DNA of 64,000 nucleotides from Legionella nautarum (GCF_001467895.1 NZ_LNYO01000013.1:538686-602685); one strand, 5' to 3'. Positions 46,020-56,161 are shown, numbered from the stretch's first letter. Notes: generated by a model from the sequence alone, not told the origin. A program made the numbers and translations.

Positions 46020-49000
46020 TTAATAGGCCATTGCCTCGTTGTGAATTGGCATAAATGCTGGCTCCGGTGTTAGTTCGGGGGCACAACTAAAATATCCAGG
46101 ATAGCGACTAGCAAAGTTAAGAGGCTGTGTTAGGCCTTTTTGTGCATCTCTCACCGCCTCTCTTCTTAGTTTCATCTCTTCCTCTGCTTTTACCTTATTT
46201 ACAAGCCCAGTGTATTTCTGTCTTAATTTAGATGCTTGTTCTGCAAAAACTGTATCTTGTACAACTTCTTCGCCACCTTTCGCGGGTGTAGTGATGATAG
46301 CTGGTATAATCGCAGGGGAAGTATAAGCACTTTTTTGATCACAAAGGCTGACGACTTGAGAGGCATTTTCGGTGCTAAAACCATAATTCCAAAATCTTAA
46401 GATAAATTTTAAAAATGGATAATACCAACTTGTTTGATGTTCACTTAAAAATGACTCCACTTTGGCTTCACTATTAATTTTTTTAAGTAGCTCATTTGCT
46501 GAAGATTGACCATCATTAAGGCTTAATAATTCACAGCCCCGCAAGACTAAATTATATTTTTGCTGCTGACCAAAATGATTAATTAAGTTAATTTCAGGAC
46601 TAAAATGTTCCCTCGTTTTTTCTGGAAATTTACTGGTGTAAAACTGTGCCATATGGTTAAAAAGATCTGCATTTAAAGAGTTGGGATTCTCAGTAATAAG
46701 CTCCTCAAGGGCTGTAAATATACAATTGCTGAGATCTCGCTGCGGGAATTTAGCCATAACTTGCGAAATATTATTTAAATAGCCTGGCCTCTCTTTGATT
46801 CGTGGGTGAGCAATGTAATCTTTAATTAATTGAACAAGAGGTTCATGTTTTCCTGTGTAGTTGATTAAATAAGCACTAATCAAGGGTAACTCGGTCATTG
46901 ATTCATTCGCTTCCCAAGCCTGGTTGTTCAGTTCTGTCCAATCAATAATAGCTTGATGTTCTTCTAAGAACTTAAAATTTTGTACATTTTGGACATGTTG
47001 GTGATCAAACAAGCCTACTATTGTGGAATAAATATCGCTGATTGTTTCTTTAATTTCTTTAGGTATATACAGTTTTGCAGCAATTGCATTTAACAAAGAG
47101 CGTTTTACAGATTGCGTAGCCATGAAGGGATCAAATTGCTCATTATGATAAAACAGCGAGGTAAGACCAAAGTTAGCGCAACGAAACACTAATTCAGCGA
47201 GGATTTCCTTACCTATTTCAAAGTCTTTATCTGCATTGTTGATACGCTGTTGAAAATGCCGTTTAATCAAAATACTCATTTGTTCAAGTTCGGCTTTGGA
47301 CCAGGCAATTTTTGTTGAAAAACGAAGTTCTTTGCGATAAAACAATTGTTCGGGTTGATTTGCAAAAATAAGTAATAGTAGGCGATGTTGATCAGTTTGT
47401 GTCAAATTATTTTGCCTATTCAGTGCTTCAATCGCAGGGGTACAGTGATGTTTAAAAAAGAAAGAAGTCAGAGGCCCTGCGTTTTGGATGCTTTGAATCG
47501 ATTTTAAGCCGGTCGTTTCGAGGAAAAATTTCCAAATTATCGAGGCGCTAGCTTCAGAGCTAATCAAAGTCGTTAAAATACGATTGTAGCTGTCTTCGGC
47601 GAGTGTTTTTTCAGTGAAGATTCGACTAAGATACTCTAATGCACCAACAAGTAAGTCAGGTTGAGCGGATTGTTTTGCATAAATGCCAAATAATTGGAAG
47701 CCCTCATTAAACCATGGTTTATCGCTATGATTAGCAAGAAAATTGGCCAATAATAAACCGTTTTTTTCGTGGCGTTTAAAAAATTCAAAAATGTATTTTT
47801 GCTGAGCTTGATTAGCAAATAGCTCTCTGCGCAATACAGGATTAGCAAGAATTATTTCAAACAGTTGCTCAGCATTCTCATATAATTCAATGTTAGCGAG
47901 AAGCGCAAATAAGGACTCAGGTGAATGTTTATCAATCAAGGCCTCCATGTTTGCTGCTTGAATGGGTTTAGAACTTGTTGCTAGCTGTAAATCTACTTGT
48001 TGGGTGATCCATTCATGTTTGCTGGGGTCTGCTTTTTCATAGACTTCATCAAGCGAATTTTCCGAAAAAATATCGCCAACTAATAATTGCAGCGCTACAG
48101 GCGACTCTTCTAAGTGTTCTTGAGGCACTGTTGCAACTAACATGGCTGAAGTATATTTTTGAAATAAATTCTCTTGTTGAACTTGTCCTGTGTTAGTTAA
48201 AGTCCCAATGACGCGTCGTTCTCTGTCATAAAGAGGTGTTCCCACGGTCATTTCCTTTTTTCCTAGTAAGGGACGAGGCGGGGTATCTAGAGACATCGCG
48301 TAATTTGCTTCGCTGATAAAACCAATTTTTCGTTGTTCTTTATCATAAAGAAAAGGTTGTTGCTGTTGCTTGCGAGCTAACTCAGATTGTTCAAAGTTTT
48401 TGTAAGGCAAATAGGTTTTTAACCAGCCAATTAAAGTGCTTCTTTCTTGTTGATAATCCCCTTTATCTTGCGCAACACTGTCAATAATGAAATTAGCAAT
48501 TTGAGCGAAGACATCGTTACGAGCGCCTGCAAGGCGGTTATTGTAATGAGTAGAAAGAACTTCATAGGCTGCATTAAAGACTTCGGGATTGGTTTTTTCT
48601 ATTGCCCGGCAATTGTTCTCAAGTTGATTGAGCAAGGCTCGAATACAATCATCGGCACGAAATTGAAGTAATAGTTCTAATTTTTTAAATAAATGATTTT
48701 TCCTTGATTTGTCTGCGAAAATTTCTTCTCTGAGTTTTTCCATGTATTCCTTACTTTCTTCAGGAAATTTTGTCTCACCTTTAAGAAATTGACTAAGATG
48801 TTCATACTCATCTTGTTTTAAAATCATCGAATAATAGCGGTAACGCTCAATAAGAAGTTGCAATACTTTTGCAGGATCAACTGAGGAAAATTTTAAAGCA
48901 GCTACAAATTGAGGATTGGTTAAAAGTCTTTGAATCCAAATAGCATTTAGAGTAAAGCTGGCTAAGCTATTTTTGCCCTCTTCTTTGAGAATAGATTTGG

Positions 49001-52000
49001 CTATTTCAATCAGTTTTGCATCACCCAGCAAATCTAAATCTTGTTGACCTAAATATTCTTTGATATGGCCTAATGATTCTGGACTAGTCTCGGCATGGGC
49101 ACATAAATTATTAAGTAATCTCTTACAGGCATGGCTATAGGAAGCATCATCAGAATTTAAGCCAAGCAAAGCATTATTGAGAATAAGTTTTAAGGTTTCC
49201 GGAGGCAGTTTATTGGTTGTTTCGATAATGATTTCAGATTTTGCCTGCTTAAATAGTGTATCGAGCTTTAAAATAAATAAGCGATTTTCTAGGGTTCTAT
49301 CGGAACGGAGTACAGGTGCATAGCTTGCAATAAGTGCAAGGATTGCTTGGGGATGAGGGGTAACCGCTTGTTCTTCAAGCATGGCTATGAAAGCTTCTGA
49401 TTGAGCATGCACATCGGAAAGTTGTAGTTTATCCCCGGCAGTTCTTGGTCTAAAAATCCCTGCTTTTAAAAGCTTAAATGACATGGCTTGAGTGGTGTAG
49501 GAATCAACAGAGGTGAGAATGTATTGGATCCAGTCAGATACATCGCTATTTCTTAGAGTGGGATTAATTCTTAATAGTTCTGCTGGTATATTTCGTCTTT
49601 TGGCATGGAGAACGTACTCCACCAGATTTTTGAAGTCGTGCAGTTGCGCCATATCACATAGCCCTATTGTGGCGGTTAATTGCGCCTCATCATTGCTGTA
49701 CAGTGCAGTGAGTAAATTATTTAATGAGGCTGGTGGATTAAGAAGAGCAATTTGCAAATCAAGTAGGACTGCCATTGAGTCATTTTTTTGGGAAAGGATG
49801 TGCTCAATTTGTTCATCTACTTCAATCCATTCGTCAGGTTTTGTTGTTTGGATTAACTGAGCCATATGGTGGTACAAGACATCGCTTGAAATACCGTAAC
49901 CACCGCTTAAAGTCCAATTAAATAATGTTGGTAGTAGCAGATTACGTTGAGGATTTCGCCAAAGTCCGCGCAAGATCTGCTGATTTAATTGATTTAAGAG
50001 TAAATTTGTTTTCTCAAGATCGGGGTATCGTTTTTTTTGTTGCTGTTTATCCACGCTTTTACATAATGCCTCTACCTTAGCTCTGAAGCCGGTGATGGTA
50101 GCAGAAGAGACAAATTGTTGGAGTTGATTACGTAATTGACTCTCATTAGCTTCGAAGAGGGATTCGTCTTGCAATTCATTTTGTGCGGCCTCTAGGTTAG
50201 CGCTTAAATTGAGGAAATGAGGTTCTATTGACTCCCAGGCTAAATCAGTTTGATCAAGATGAATATAAAATAAACTATCAGAAATTTGTTGAAGCCCGTC
50301 CACTAAATCACTTAGATATTTTCTAAGGGCTGCATGTTGGTTTTGCACCAGCAAGTTAGCTAAGTCTGAGGCATGCTGATGAAGTTGGTCGACTTCTTCA
50401 ATTTCTGCTTCTAGGTCAAGACGTCTGCGTTTGTTTTCTAGGCGATGAATCCAAGTATTTAAGGCATTGTTGTGTGGTTCAAATTTAGAAACTGCGGATA
50501 ATGAACTTGCAACAAGTCTGGGATGGAGGTTTTCCTGGATGCTTAGAATAATTTCTATTACATTCGCAGGTGGAGATGCAGCAAGGATTTCGTTCAAAGC
50601 TTGATGATTCTCAGGACGCATCCATATTTCAGGACTGCAGGCATAGTCTCGGACTAGTTCGGATAAAAGACTGCCTGGTATTAGTGTTAAATTTTTAAGC
50701 GAATGAATTAACGACTGTTGTAAATGTAAATGGATAGGTTTAGCCTTTTCAGTGAGTTGAGAAATAAGGGTTTTGAGACGAGGCTGGGTTGTCAAGTTTA
50801 AAACGAGTTGCAAGCGGCTATTGGCTTCGGATGAAGAAGAGGCTGCCTTATAAGTTGTGTGAAATTCTTTAGTAAATTGTTTAAATAATAAATTTAAATG
50901 GTCTTCATCAATCGGTGTGGTTTGTAATAATTGTTCGATCGCTAGTGTAGTGAGTATTAAGCAAATACGTTGTTTTGCAAAACCAGCTAAAGATTTACGA
51001 CAGAGTTTCGCAAATTCTAGCAGTGTTTCTGCAGGAAAATGAGATAAATCGGAGTTTTGTAAATGAATATTTGCAATGCTCTCTAATATATTAGAATGAT
51101 AAGGAATTAATTGTTTGATGAGTTGATGATTTTTAAAATGATCGCTTCCATCTTGGCTTTGGTAAATTGCAGGTTGAACCAAGGCGCGGGCTAACACCAA
51201 TCCGAGCTCGGTTTTTTCTTCTTGGGTGAGTGTTAATGATGACAGTAAATTGATACGTTCTTGAGTTGGAAGTGAAAAAACTAAAATAATTAAATGAAGT
51301 TGCAATGCATTACGTTGGGTTGGACTGCAATTTTGTAGTTGTTGTAGATGATCTTTAATATAAGTTTTAATTGCGTTTTCTATGGTTAAATCAGTTTGAC
51401 TGTCTTCTGATTGTTGTTTCTTTTGAATTAAATACAAACCTGCGATTTCTGTAAGAAAATGAATGTAACAGTCATTTTCTTGGATGCAGTATTCCGCTAA
51501 AGAAATTAGTCTTTTTTTGTCTAAGACTTCGTCTAGTTCTTGGTAATTATTTATCGGAAGCCGGGTACTCACTAGCGCATTAGCAAAAGCAACAATAATT
51601 GATTGATTTATTTGAACCGTAAACGATTTTAGGGTCTGAAGTTGATTGTTTGTTAAGGCTTCATCAACTGCTGTGAGACCTTGCTCATTTTTGAGATCGG
51701 CTAAGAGCTTATGCTTAAGAAAAATTTCTACCAAAGTAGTGTGACCTGAGGCTGCAGCAACATGTAAAACTGTTCTATTACCTTCCCATAGATGAGTGAG
51801 TATATCTGGATTAGCTTTAATTCTGGTTTCTATTTCTTTAGTTAAAAAAGTACTTGAAGGATTTTTAGCAAGTTCTAAAAGCGGCAGTGCATCAAAAACT
51901 GTTCTCATTTGTTTATGATTTTTTTTCTTTGCTAGCTCGCCCATGGTATTTTTTCCAGAGTAATCTGGATGGTCTTTTTGAGCACCGGGTTGCTCAAGGT

Positions 52001-52997
52001 AACAACTAACCGCTCGCACTCGTTTTTCGTTCACTGCAGTTTGCATGATGGACAGAGGATGGGAATACGAGACTTGGGTAAATAGCGGACGTAGCCGCTC
52101 ATTATTGTGAAATGTTCTTATTATAAAGGCTTCTACACCCAAATTATCATTGCGCGCAAAAGCAGATTCGATCGGTGTTTTAGCTCTGTCATTGCGTTGC
52201 GAAAGTAAATTTTTTACATCCTCTACGCTGACTTTCGTTAAAATTTTTATTAAGGCTGAAATAACGGTTTCAGATTGAGAATTAAAGATAACATGAAGCA
52301 AATTATTCTCGTTATTTCGGTTAAAAAGATTTTGAGTTGAGCCATAAAATAAATTAAGTAGTTCTTTTCGTGAGTATCTATCGAGCAATTGAAGGACAGT
52401 TAATGCTAACTCTTGAGAAAGAGAAGGTTGCTTTTTGAAAAGCTCGATAAATCCATCAGGTTGTAGCAAGGAAAATAATTTATTGGGACCGACCTTAGCC
52501 AAGGCTTCAATTAAACAAATCGAGGATTCACTGTCACTGCTATTAATCAATTCAAGAAAATGATTAATATTCGCAGGATTGCAGAATAATAATTTAATTA
52601 TTTGATCTTCTCGTAAGCTTTCAATTTTTTTAGCAATTTTAAGCCTAGCCTGTTGAGGAGCATGATTCATCACTGTACTGACTAAGGTTTTGTCAAGTTT
52701 AGAGTCTGTTTCTGCAGAAAAAAAATCGACAAAGGTTGAGTTTTTCATTGCAACTAATGAGTCAGCAAGCTTTTCACAGACCATAGTTGGTGCATAACGA
52801 AAGACAACATTTATAATATGTTTTTGCTCTATCTCTTTTTCTGAGGGTAGGTTTGAACGATCATTAGTCGATTGTTTAGTAAATAATTCGGTAGATTTAT
52901 TTGTATTTTCCACAAAATGCTCAACAAGCAAGGCTTGGATTTGTGAATTAGGTAATTGTTGAATTTTTAACTGGATTCCCTCGCTCATCTTACCCAT
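46020..52997 (-). CDS. giant ankyrin/helical-repeat protein of unknown function (2325 aa)
   Basis: A cytoplasmic-type protein without signal peptide or clear membrane helix. Start at 52997 is chosen because AAGGAT stands eight bases before the ATG (MGKMSEGIQLK); a longer frame up to 53123 has no support. About residues 225-465 contain ankyrin-like units, the clearest being NRTVLHVAAASGHTTLVEIF near residue 400. A Glu/Lys/Arg-rich, coiled-coil-like stretch lies near 850-880 (ENKRRRLDLEAEIEEVDQL). A duplicated strand motif (PFLYDKEQRKIGF and TPLYDRERRVIGT) lies near 1546 and 1586. Most of the remainder is Leu-rich short helices with many Gln and Asn, suggesting an alpha-solenoid. The C-terminus has a charged helix (KAEEEMKLRREAVRDAQKGL) and then a short Pro/Glu tail. 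In a Legionella-like genome this invites the idea of a Dot/Icm substrate, but that is inference. No enzyme motif was recognised. Confidence 0.85.
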   Translation of the reverse strand: MGKMSEGIQLKIQQLPNSQIQALLVEHFVENTNKSTELFTKQSTNDRSNLPSEKEIEQKHIINVVFRYAPTMVCEKLADSLVAMKNSTFVDFFSAETDSKLDKTLVSTVMNHAPQQARLKIAKKIESLREDQIIKLLFCNPANINHFLELINSSDSESSICLIEALAKVGPNKLFSLLQPDGFIELFKKQPSLSQELALTVLQLLDRYSRKELLNLFYGSTQNLFNRNNENNLLHVIFNSQSETVISALIKILTKVSVEDVKNLLSQRNDRAKTPIESAFARNDNLGVEAFIIRTFHNNERLRPLFTQVSYSHPLSIMQTAVNEKRVRAVSCYLEQPGAQKDHPDYSGKNTMGELAKKKNHKQMRTVFDALPLLELAKNPSSTFLTKEIETRIKANPDILTHLWEGNRTVLHVAAASGHTTLVEIFLKHKLLADLKNEQGLTAVDEALTNNQLQTLKSFTVQINQSIIVAFANALVSTRLPINNYQELDEVLDKKRLISLAEYCIQENDCYIHFLTEIAGLYLIQKKQQSEDSQTDLTIENAIKTYIKDHLQQLQNCSPTQRNALQLHLIILVFSLPTQERINLLSSLTLTQEEKTELGLVLARALVQPAIYQSQDGSDHFKNHQLIKQLIPYHSNILESIANIHLQNSDLSHFPAETLLEFAKLCRKSLAGFAKQRICLILTTLAIEQLLQTTPIDEDHLNLLFKQFTKEFHTTYKAASSSSEANSRLQLVLNLTTQPRLKTLISQLTEKAKPIHLHLQQSLIHSLKNLTLIPGSLLSELVRDYACSPEIWMRPENHQALNEILAASPPANVIEIILSIQENLHPRLVASSLSAVSKFEPHNNALNTWIHRLENKRRRLDLEAEIEEVDQLHQHASDLANLLVQNQHAALRKYLSDLVDGLQQISDSLFYIHLDQTDLAWESIEPHFLNLSANLEAAQNELQDESLFEANESQLRNQLQQFVSSATITGFRAKVEALCKSVDKQQQKKRYPDLEKTNLLLNQLNQQILRGLWRNPQRNLLLPTLFNWTLSGGYGISSDVLYHHMAQLIQTTKPDEWIEVDEQIEHILSQKNDSMAVLLDLQIALLNPPASLNNLLTALYSNDEAQLTATIGLCDMAQLHDFKNLVEYVLHAKRRNIPAELLRINPTLRNSDVSDWIQYILTSVDSYTTQAMSFKLLKAGIFRPRTAGDKLQLSDVHAQSEAFIAMLEEQAVTPHPQAILALIASYAPVLRSDRTLENRLFILKLDTLFKQAKSEIIIETTNKLPPETLKLILNNALLGLNSDDASYSHACKRLLNNLCAHAETSPESLGHIKEYLGQQDLDLLGDAKLIEIAKSILKEEGKNSLASFTLNAIWIQRLLTNPQFVAALKFSSVDPAKVLQLLIERYRYYSMILKQDEYEHLSQFLKGETKFPEESKEYMEKLREEIFADKSRKNHLFKKLELLLQFRADDCIRALLNQLENNCRAIEKTNPEVFNAAYEVLSTHYNNRLAGARNDVFAQIANFIIDSVAQDKGDYQQERSTLIGWLKTYLPYKNFEQSELARKQQQQPFLYDKEQRKIGFISEANYAMSLDTPPRPLLGKKEMTVGTPLYDRERRVIGTLTNTGQVQQENLFQKYTSAMLVATVPQEHLEESPVALQLLVGDIFSENSLDEVYEKADPSKHEWITQQVDLQLATSSKPIQAANMEALIDKHSPESLFALLANIELYENAEQLFEIILANPVLRRELFANQAQQKYIFEFFKRHEKNGLLLANFLANHSDKPWFNEGFQLFGIYAKQSAQPDLLVGALEYLSRIFTEKTLAEDSYNRILTTLISSEASASIIWKFFLETTGLKSIQSIQNAGPLTSFFFKHHCTPAIEALNRQNNLTQTDQHRLLLLIFANQPEQLFYRKELRFSTKIAWSKAELEQMSILIKRHFQQRINNADKDFEIGKEILAELVFRCANFGLTSLFYHNEQFDPFMATQSVKRSLLNAIAAKLYIPKEIKETISDIYSTIVGLFDHQHVQNVQNFKFLEEHQAIIDWTELNNQAWEANESMTELPLISAYLINYTGKHEPLVQLIKDYIAHPRIKERPGYLNNISQVMAKFPQRDLSNCIFTALEELITENPNSLNADLFNHMAQFYTSKFPEKTREHFSPEINLINHFGQQQKYNLVLRGCELLSLNDGQSSANELLKKINSEAKVESFLSEHQTSWYYPFLKFILRFWNYGFSTENASQVVSLCDQKSAYTSPAIIPAIITTPAKGGEEVVQDTVFAEQASKLRQKYTGLVNKVKAEEEMKLRREAVRDAQKGLTQPLNFASRYPGYFSCAPELTPEPAFMPIHNEAMAY

Positions 52998-53156
52998 TAT
53001 TTTTATCCTTTTAAAATTACAAAACAAAGGCCGCAAGTGGCTAGCAGCTAGAAAGTTGTTGATATTATTATTTAATTTTTTAATTCTATAAAAAGTTTCG
53101 CAAACCGGGCTTATTTTAACCAATTACATGGGAACGGCAAGTCAATAATTTAATTT

Positions 53157-53966
53157 CTAGTAATTAAATGAACCAGACTGCGTAGGATTTTCAATTAACG
53201 AGGGATTGGGCGGTATAGAGACAGATGAATGGTGAATGAAAATGGGGGTATAATTTGCTATATTTCGAGCACTGGCAGACTCAGTAGGCTCTAGCTGTAC
53301 TCTCTGTCTTGGGGCTAATTCATTAGCAAGTAAGGTATTATAACTTCCTTTTTTTTTGTCTATATTATGTTCAAAAAATGTATATTCCGCCCAATATCTG
53401 AAGGTGGCTGCACCAATGAGAATTGCAAATATTGAGGTCAACAATACTGTTACCGCCATTGCGGCAGGCCAAAAAGCGATGACGGTTGTTGCTATTGCGG
53501 TGATACAAGCCATTGTTGTAACAAGTGAGGCATAGATAACATAAATACTCTGTCGTTCACTGGAGTAATCTTCTTCATAAGGTAAAGGATTTTGTTGTTT
53601 ATGGTATTCGCCAATTAGCCAAACACAATTGCTAAATACAAAAAGCCAACTAGCCGGTAGGGCAAGCATAGGAAAGATAAACGCCAAGACACTGAATATT
53701 ATTGCGATACCTCCTAAAATCGCTGCTATTTGATGTTGGTTTTTAAACTGAGCAAATCCATACCATTCTCTTTGAAGTCGGGGATGATCAGGATAAAACA
53801 GGCTAGCTGTTAGCCAAAGACCATAAGCAACTAGGTAAAGTAGTAAAGAGGTAATTTTTGCAAAGGCAGCGATGAAAAAAGGGGCAAAACGAAGTTGCGA
53901 GATAGCGAAACCGAAAAAGAAAAAGGTACTGCTCGCATTTTCCAGTCTTCTTGCGTGATGAAGCAC
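53157..53966 (-). CDS. polytopic membrane protein with a polar C-terminal tail
   Basis: 269 residues from a GTG start (an in-frame stop lies two codons upstream, so the start cannot move further). Six hydrophobic helices are suggested at roughly 15-50, 80-105, 105-125, 140-165 and 168-195, with clustered aromatic residues. The last 60 residues are polar: a basic-acidic segment (NIDKKKGSYNT, then QRVQLEPTESASARN) and a Pro/Ser-rich end. The ribosome binding site is weak. It lies 160 bases upstream of the giant gene and 111 bases downstream of cpxA on the same strand. I do not recognise the family; a link to the giant protein is only positional. Confidence 0.7.
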   Translation of the reverse strand: MLHHARRLENASSTFFFFGFAISQLRFAPFFIAAFAKITSLLLYLVAYGLWLTASLFYPDHPRLQREWYGFAQFKNQHQIAAILGGIAIIFSVLAFIFPMLALPASWLFVFSNCVWLIGEYHKQQNPLPYEEDYSSERQSIYVIYASLVTTMACITAIATTVIAFWPAAMAVTVLLTSIFAILIGAATFRYWAEYTFFEHNIDKKKGSYNTLLANELAPRQRVQLEPTESASARNIANYTPIFIHHSSVSIPPNPSLIENPTQSGSFNY

Positions 53967-54077
53967 TAATTATTTACCAAGGTTATCAAATGTTGATAAT
54001 AATAATGAAAATTTAACAATGAATTCAAGTAATTTTTTGCGAATATCTTCATTAGAATCAAGGGATTTTTGGATAAA

Positions 54078-55466
54078 TTATTTCTTAAGAGCTAACTGCC
54101 CAAATTGTAAATTAACGAGTATTGGCAGACTAATTCTTACTAATAAACCGCCATTTTTACGGTTAAACGCGCGAATATCACCATGATGTAATTTGATCGC
54201 TTGTTGGGCTATCGATAAACCAAGGCCATAACCCCCCGTTTTCTTCTCTCTTGAGCTATCTACGCGGTAAAAAGGGTTAAAAATTTTAGTTAATTGTTCT
54301 TCGGGAACACCTGGGCCATTATCTTCAATATCGATATAAATTTCTGCATTTAATTCAGGGGAGTGCAAGCTGACACTAATTTGCGGATCGGGTGCGGAAT
54401 AACGTAAGGCGTTACGAATAATGTTTTCAATGGCGCGATGAATGAGTCGCTCATCAAGAAATAATTCACAATTCTGAGTTTGTTGAAAAACAACGACGGG
54501 TTTTTCTTTGCCCACCTCAAAATTGGCATCTGCGATAATTCGATTAAGTAAATTGGGTAAGTTAACTGCGGTTTTATTTAGCTGAGTTGATAATTTATCA
54601 AGTCGGGCGAATTCAAGAATTTCACCAATCAGCGTGTTTAAACGTAAACATTCGATTTCCATCCGGCTAAATTCAGTTTCTGCGATGTGATTTGCCTTGT
54701 TGCGACCTAATTCGATTGCAATTTGTAACCGTGCTAAAGGGGAGCGTAACTCATGAGAAATATCTTGTAATAAGCGTTCTTTTGAATTAATGATGGCTTC
54801 AAGTTGTTCCGCCATGCGATCAAATTCGCCACTTAATTCGGCAATTTCATCGCGCCGATGCCCTTTAAAACGACCAACACGGGTACTTAATTTCCCTGTG
54901 GCTATTGATTTGGCTGCCATTCGTAATGAGCGTAAAGGTTGAGTAAGATAGAGGGACAAAAAATAACAGATAAGACCGCTGATAATAATGGCAATAAGAA
55001 TGCGTAGGGTGAGCCCTGCCCAGGGAATTTCAACAAAATGGGCAAGTGGTTTTTCACTCACGGCCACAAGTCGATAAGCTTTGCCTGAAGTTGAAAGAAT
55101 TTCGTGGCTTACAATAATATCGCCAAATTTTAGGAGACCCACATCTAGTTCATCGAGATTCTCAGCTATCTGCTTAACTACATCGGGTGGGGCAGGAGAA
55201 CCGATCATTTCTCCCGTACTGGTTAGTAAATACAAATCCATTTGCCGTGAATTACCAATCTGAGTAAGCCATTTACTCAAGGCTTCATGTCGACCTGATT
55301 CAAAGGTTGCCACTGCAGCATTGGCATAACTGTCCATGAAAACGCGTTCTCGTGCAGGAATAGAGGATTTTTGTGCGATTTCACTGGTAACCCAAGCTGT
55401 CGTGATAATGATTAAGATAGTTGCTAACCAAAATGAAAGAAAAATTTTCCAGTACAAACTACGCAT
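54078..55466 (-). CDS. cpxA: sensor histidine kinase CpxA
   Basis: 462 residues. Envelope-stress sensor. A first membrane helix (IFLSFWLATILIIITTAWV), a periplasmic sensor of about 120 residues, a second helix (LRILIAIIISGLICYFLSLYL), then a HAMP domain (TQPLRSLRMAAKSIATGKL), the phospho-acceptor His in DISHELRSPLARLQ, and the ATPase boxes IENIIRNALRY, DNGPGVPEEQL and GGYGLGLSIAQQAI. The start at 55466 (MRSLYWKIFLSFWLA) overlaps the cpxR stop by eight bases; a longer frame reaching 55529 would overlap cpxR deeply. The name is based on the partner and family similarity. Confidence 0.88.
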   Translation of the reverse strand: MRSLYWKIFLSFWLATILIIITTAWVTSEIAQKSSIPARERVFMDSYANAAVATFESGRHEALSKWLTQIGNSRQMDLYLLTSTGEMIGSPAPPDVVKQIAENLDELDVGLLKFGDIIVSHEILSTSGKAYRLVAVSEKPLAHFVEIPWAGLTLRILIAIIISGLICYFLSLYLTQPLRSLRMAAKSIATGKLSTRVGRFKGHRRDEIAELSGEFDRMAEQLEAIINSKERLLQDISHELRSPLARLQIAIELGRNKANHIAETEFSRMEIECLRLNTLIGEILEFARLDKLSTQLNKTAVNLPNLLNRIIADANFEVGKEKPVVVFQQTQNCELFLDERLIHRAIENIIRNALRYSAPDPQISVSLHSPELNAEIYIDIEDNGPGVPEEQLTKIFNPFYRVDSSREKKTGGYGLGLSIAQQAIKLHHGDIRAFNRKNGGLLVRISLPILVNLQFGQLALKK

Positions 55467-56139
55467 TAAACATATATCCAAATCCACGAACCGTTTTAAC
55501 AATTGGCTCACCTTCTTGATTATCCCCAAGCTTATTTCTTAGGTTTGAAATATGCACATCAATACTGCGATCATAGGCCGTGTATTTTCTACCTAGTGCA
55601 TATTCGGTTAGCTCTTCTTTCGAAAACGCTTGTCCTGGTGATTTAATTAACATTTCAAGAATATTAAATTCAGCATTGGTTAATTCTAAAACTTCTCCTT
55701 CTTGCGATGCCACACGCTTAGAACAATCGACAATAATGCCTTGATGTTCAATAATTGGTCGTTGAGTGGGGATTTTCTGAGTACGCCTCAGGATGGCACG
55801 TAGCCTTGCAGTTAATTCACGAGGATTACAGGGTTTGGGCAAATAGTCATCAGCACCAATTTCCAGGCCAACGATTCGATCAATATCATCTCCTCGTGCT
55901 GTGAGCATTAGAACTGGTGTTTCTAAGTGTTCACGAATTGCTTTTAATACTTCAAAGCCGTTTAGTTTAGGAAGCATAACATCAAGAATAATTGCGTCGA
56001 AGCTTTGATTGAGTGCTTTTTTAATCGCAGACTCACCATCATGAACACAGATAACCTCAAAACCTTCGGGCTCGAGATATTGAGTTAAAAGATCAGTTAG
56101 CTCGATATCATCATCTACAATCAAGATGCTGTTATTCAT
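55459..56139 (-). CDS. cpxR: response regulator CpxR
   Basis: 226 residues, OmpR/PhoB type. Receiver domain with acidic pocket DDDIEL, phospho-acceptor Asp in AIILDVMLPKLNG, Thr in LMLTARGDD and Lys in YLPKPCNPREL. The DNA-binding winged helix ends in YDRSIDVHISNLRNKLGDN and VRGFGYMF. It and cpxA form a two-gene unit. In Legionella pneumophila CpxR is known to control Dot/Icm apparatus and effector genes; the two unknown genes downstream are therefore of interest, but no clear GTAAA-N5-GTAAA site was found. Confidence 0.9.
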   Translation of the reverse strand: MNNSILIVDDDIELTDLLTQYLEPEGFEVICVHDGESAIKKALNQSFDAIILDVMLPKLNGFEVLKAIREHLETPVLMLTARGDDIDRIVGLEIGADDYLPKPCNPRELTARLRAILRRTQKIPTQRPIIEHQGIIVDCSKRVASQEGEVLELTNAEFNILEMLIKSPGQAFSKEELTEYALGRKYTAYDRSIDVHISNLRNKLGDNQEGEPIVKTVRGFGYMFNA

Positions 56140-56161
56140 TAATTTGTTGTCCTCAAAGTTA

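Noticed and set aside
45856-46086. 76-codon frame through repeat copy 3 into the giant gene's end
   Set aside because: It is made mainly of palindromic repeat sequence and shifts into the wrong frame of the giant gene.
53000-53156. TTGACT near the upstream end of the giant gene leader as a promoter, and CpxR or PmrA sites
   Set aside because: No -10 hexamer lies 16-18 bases away, and neither a GTAAA-N5-GTAAA nor a clear CTTAATATT motif could be read.
53969-54056. 28-codon minus-strand frame between cpxA and the membrane protein gene, ending on its GTG
   Set aside because: The stop overlaps the next start, which is suggestive, but there is no ribosome binding site and the composition (Asn, Leu, Tyr repeats) looks like AT-rich chance sequence.
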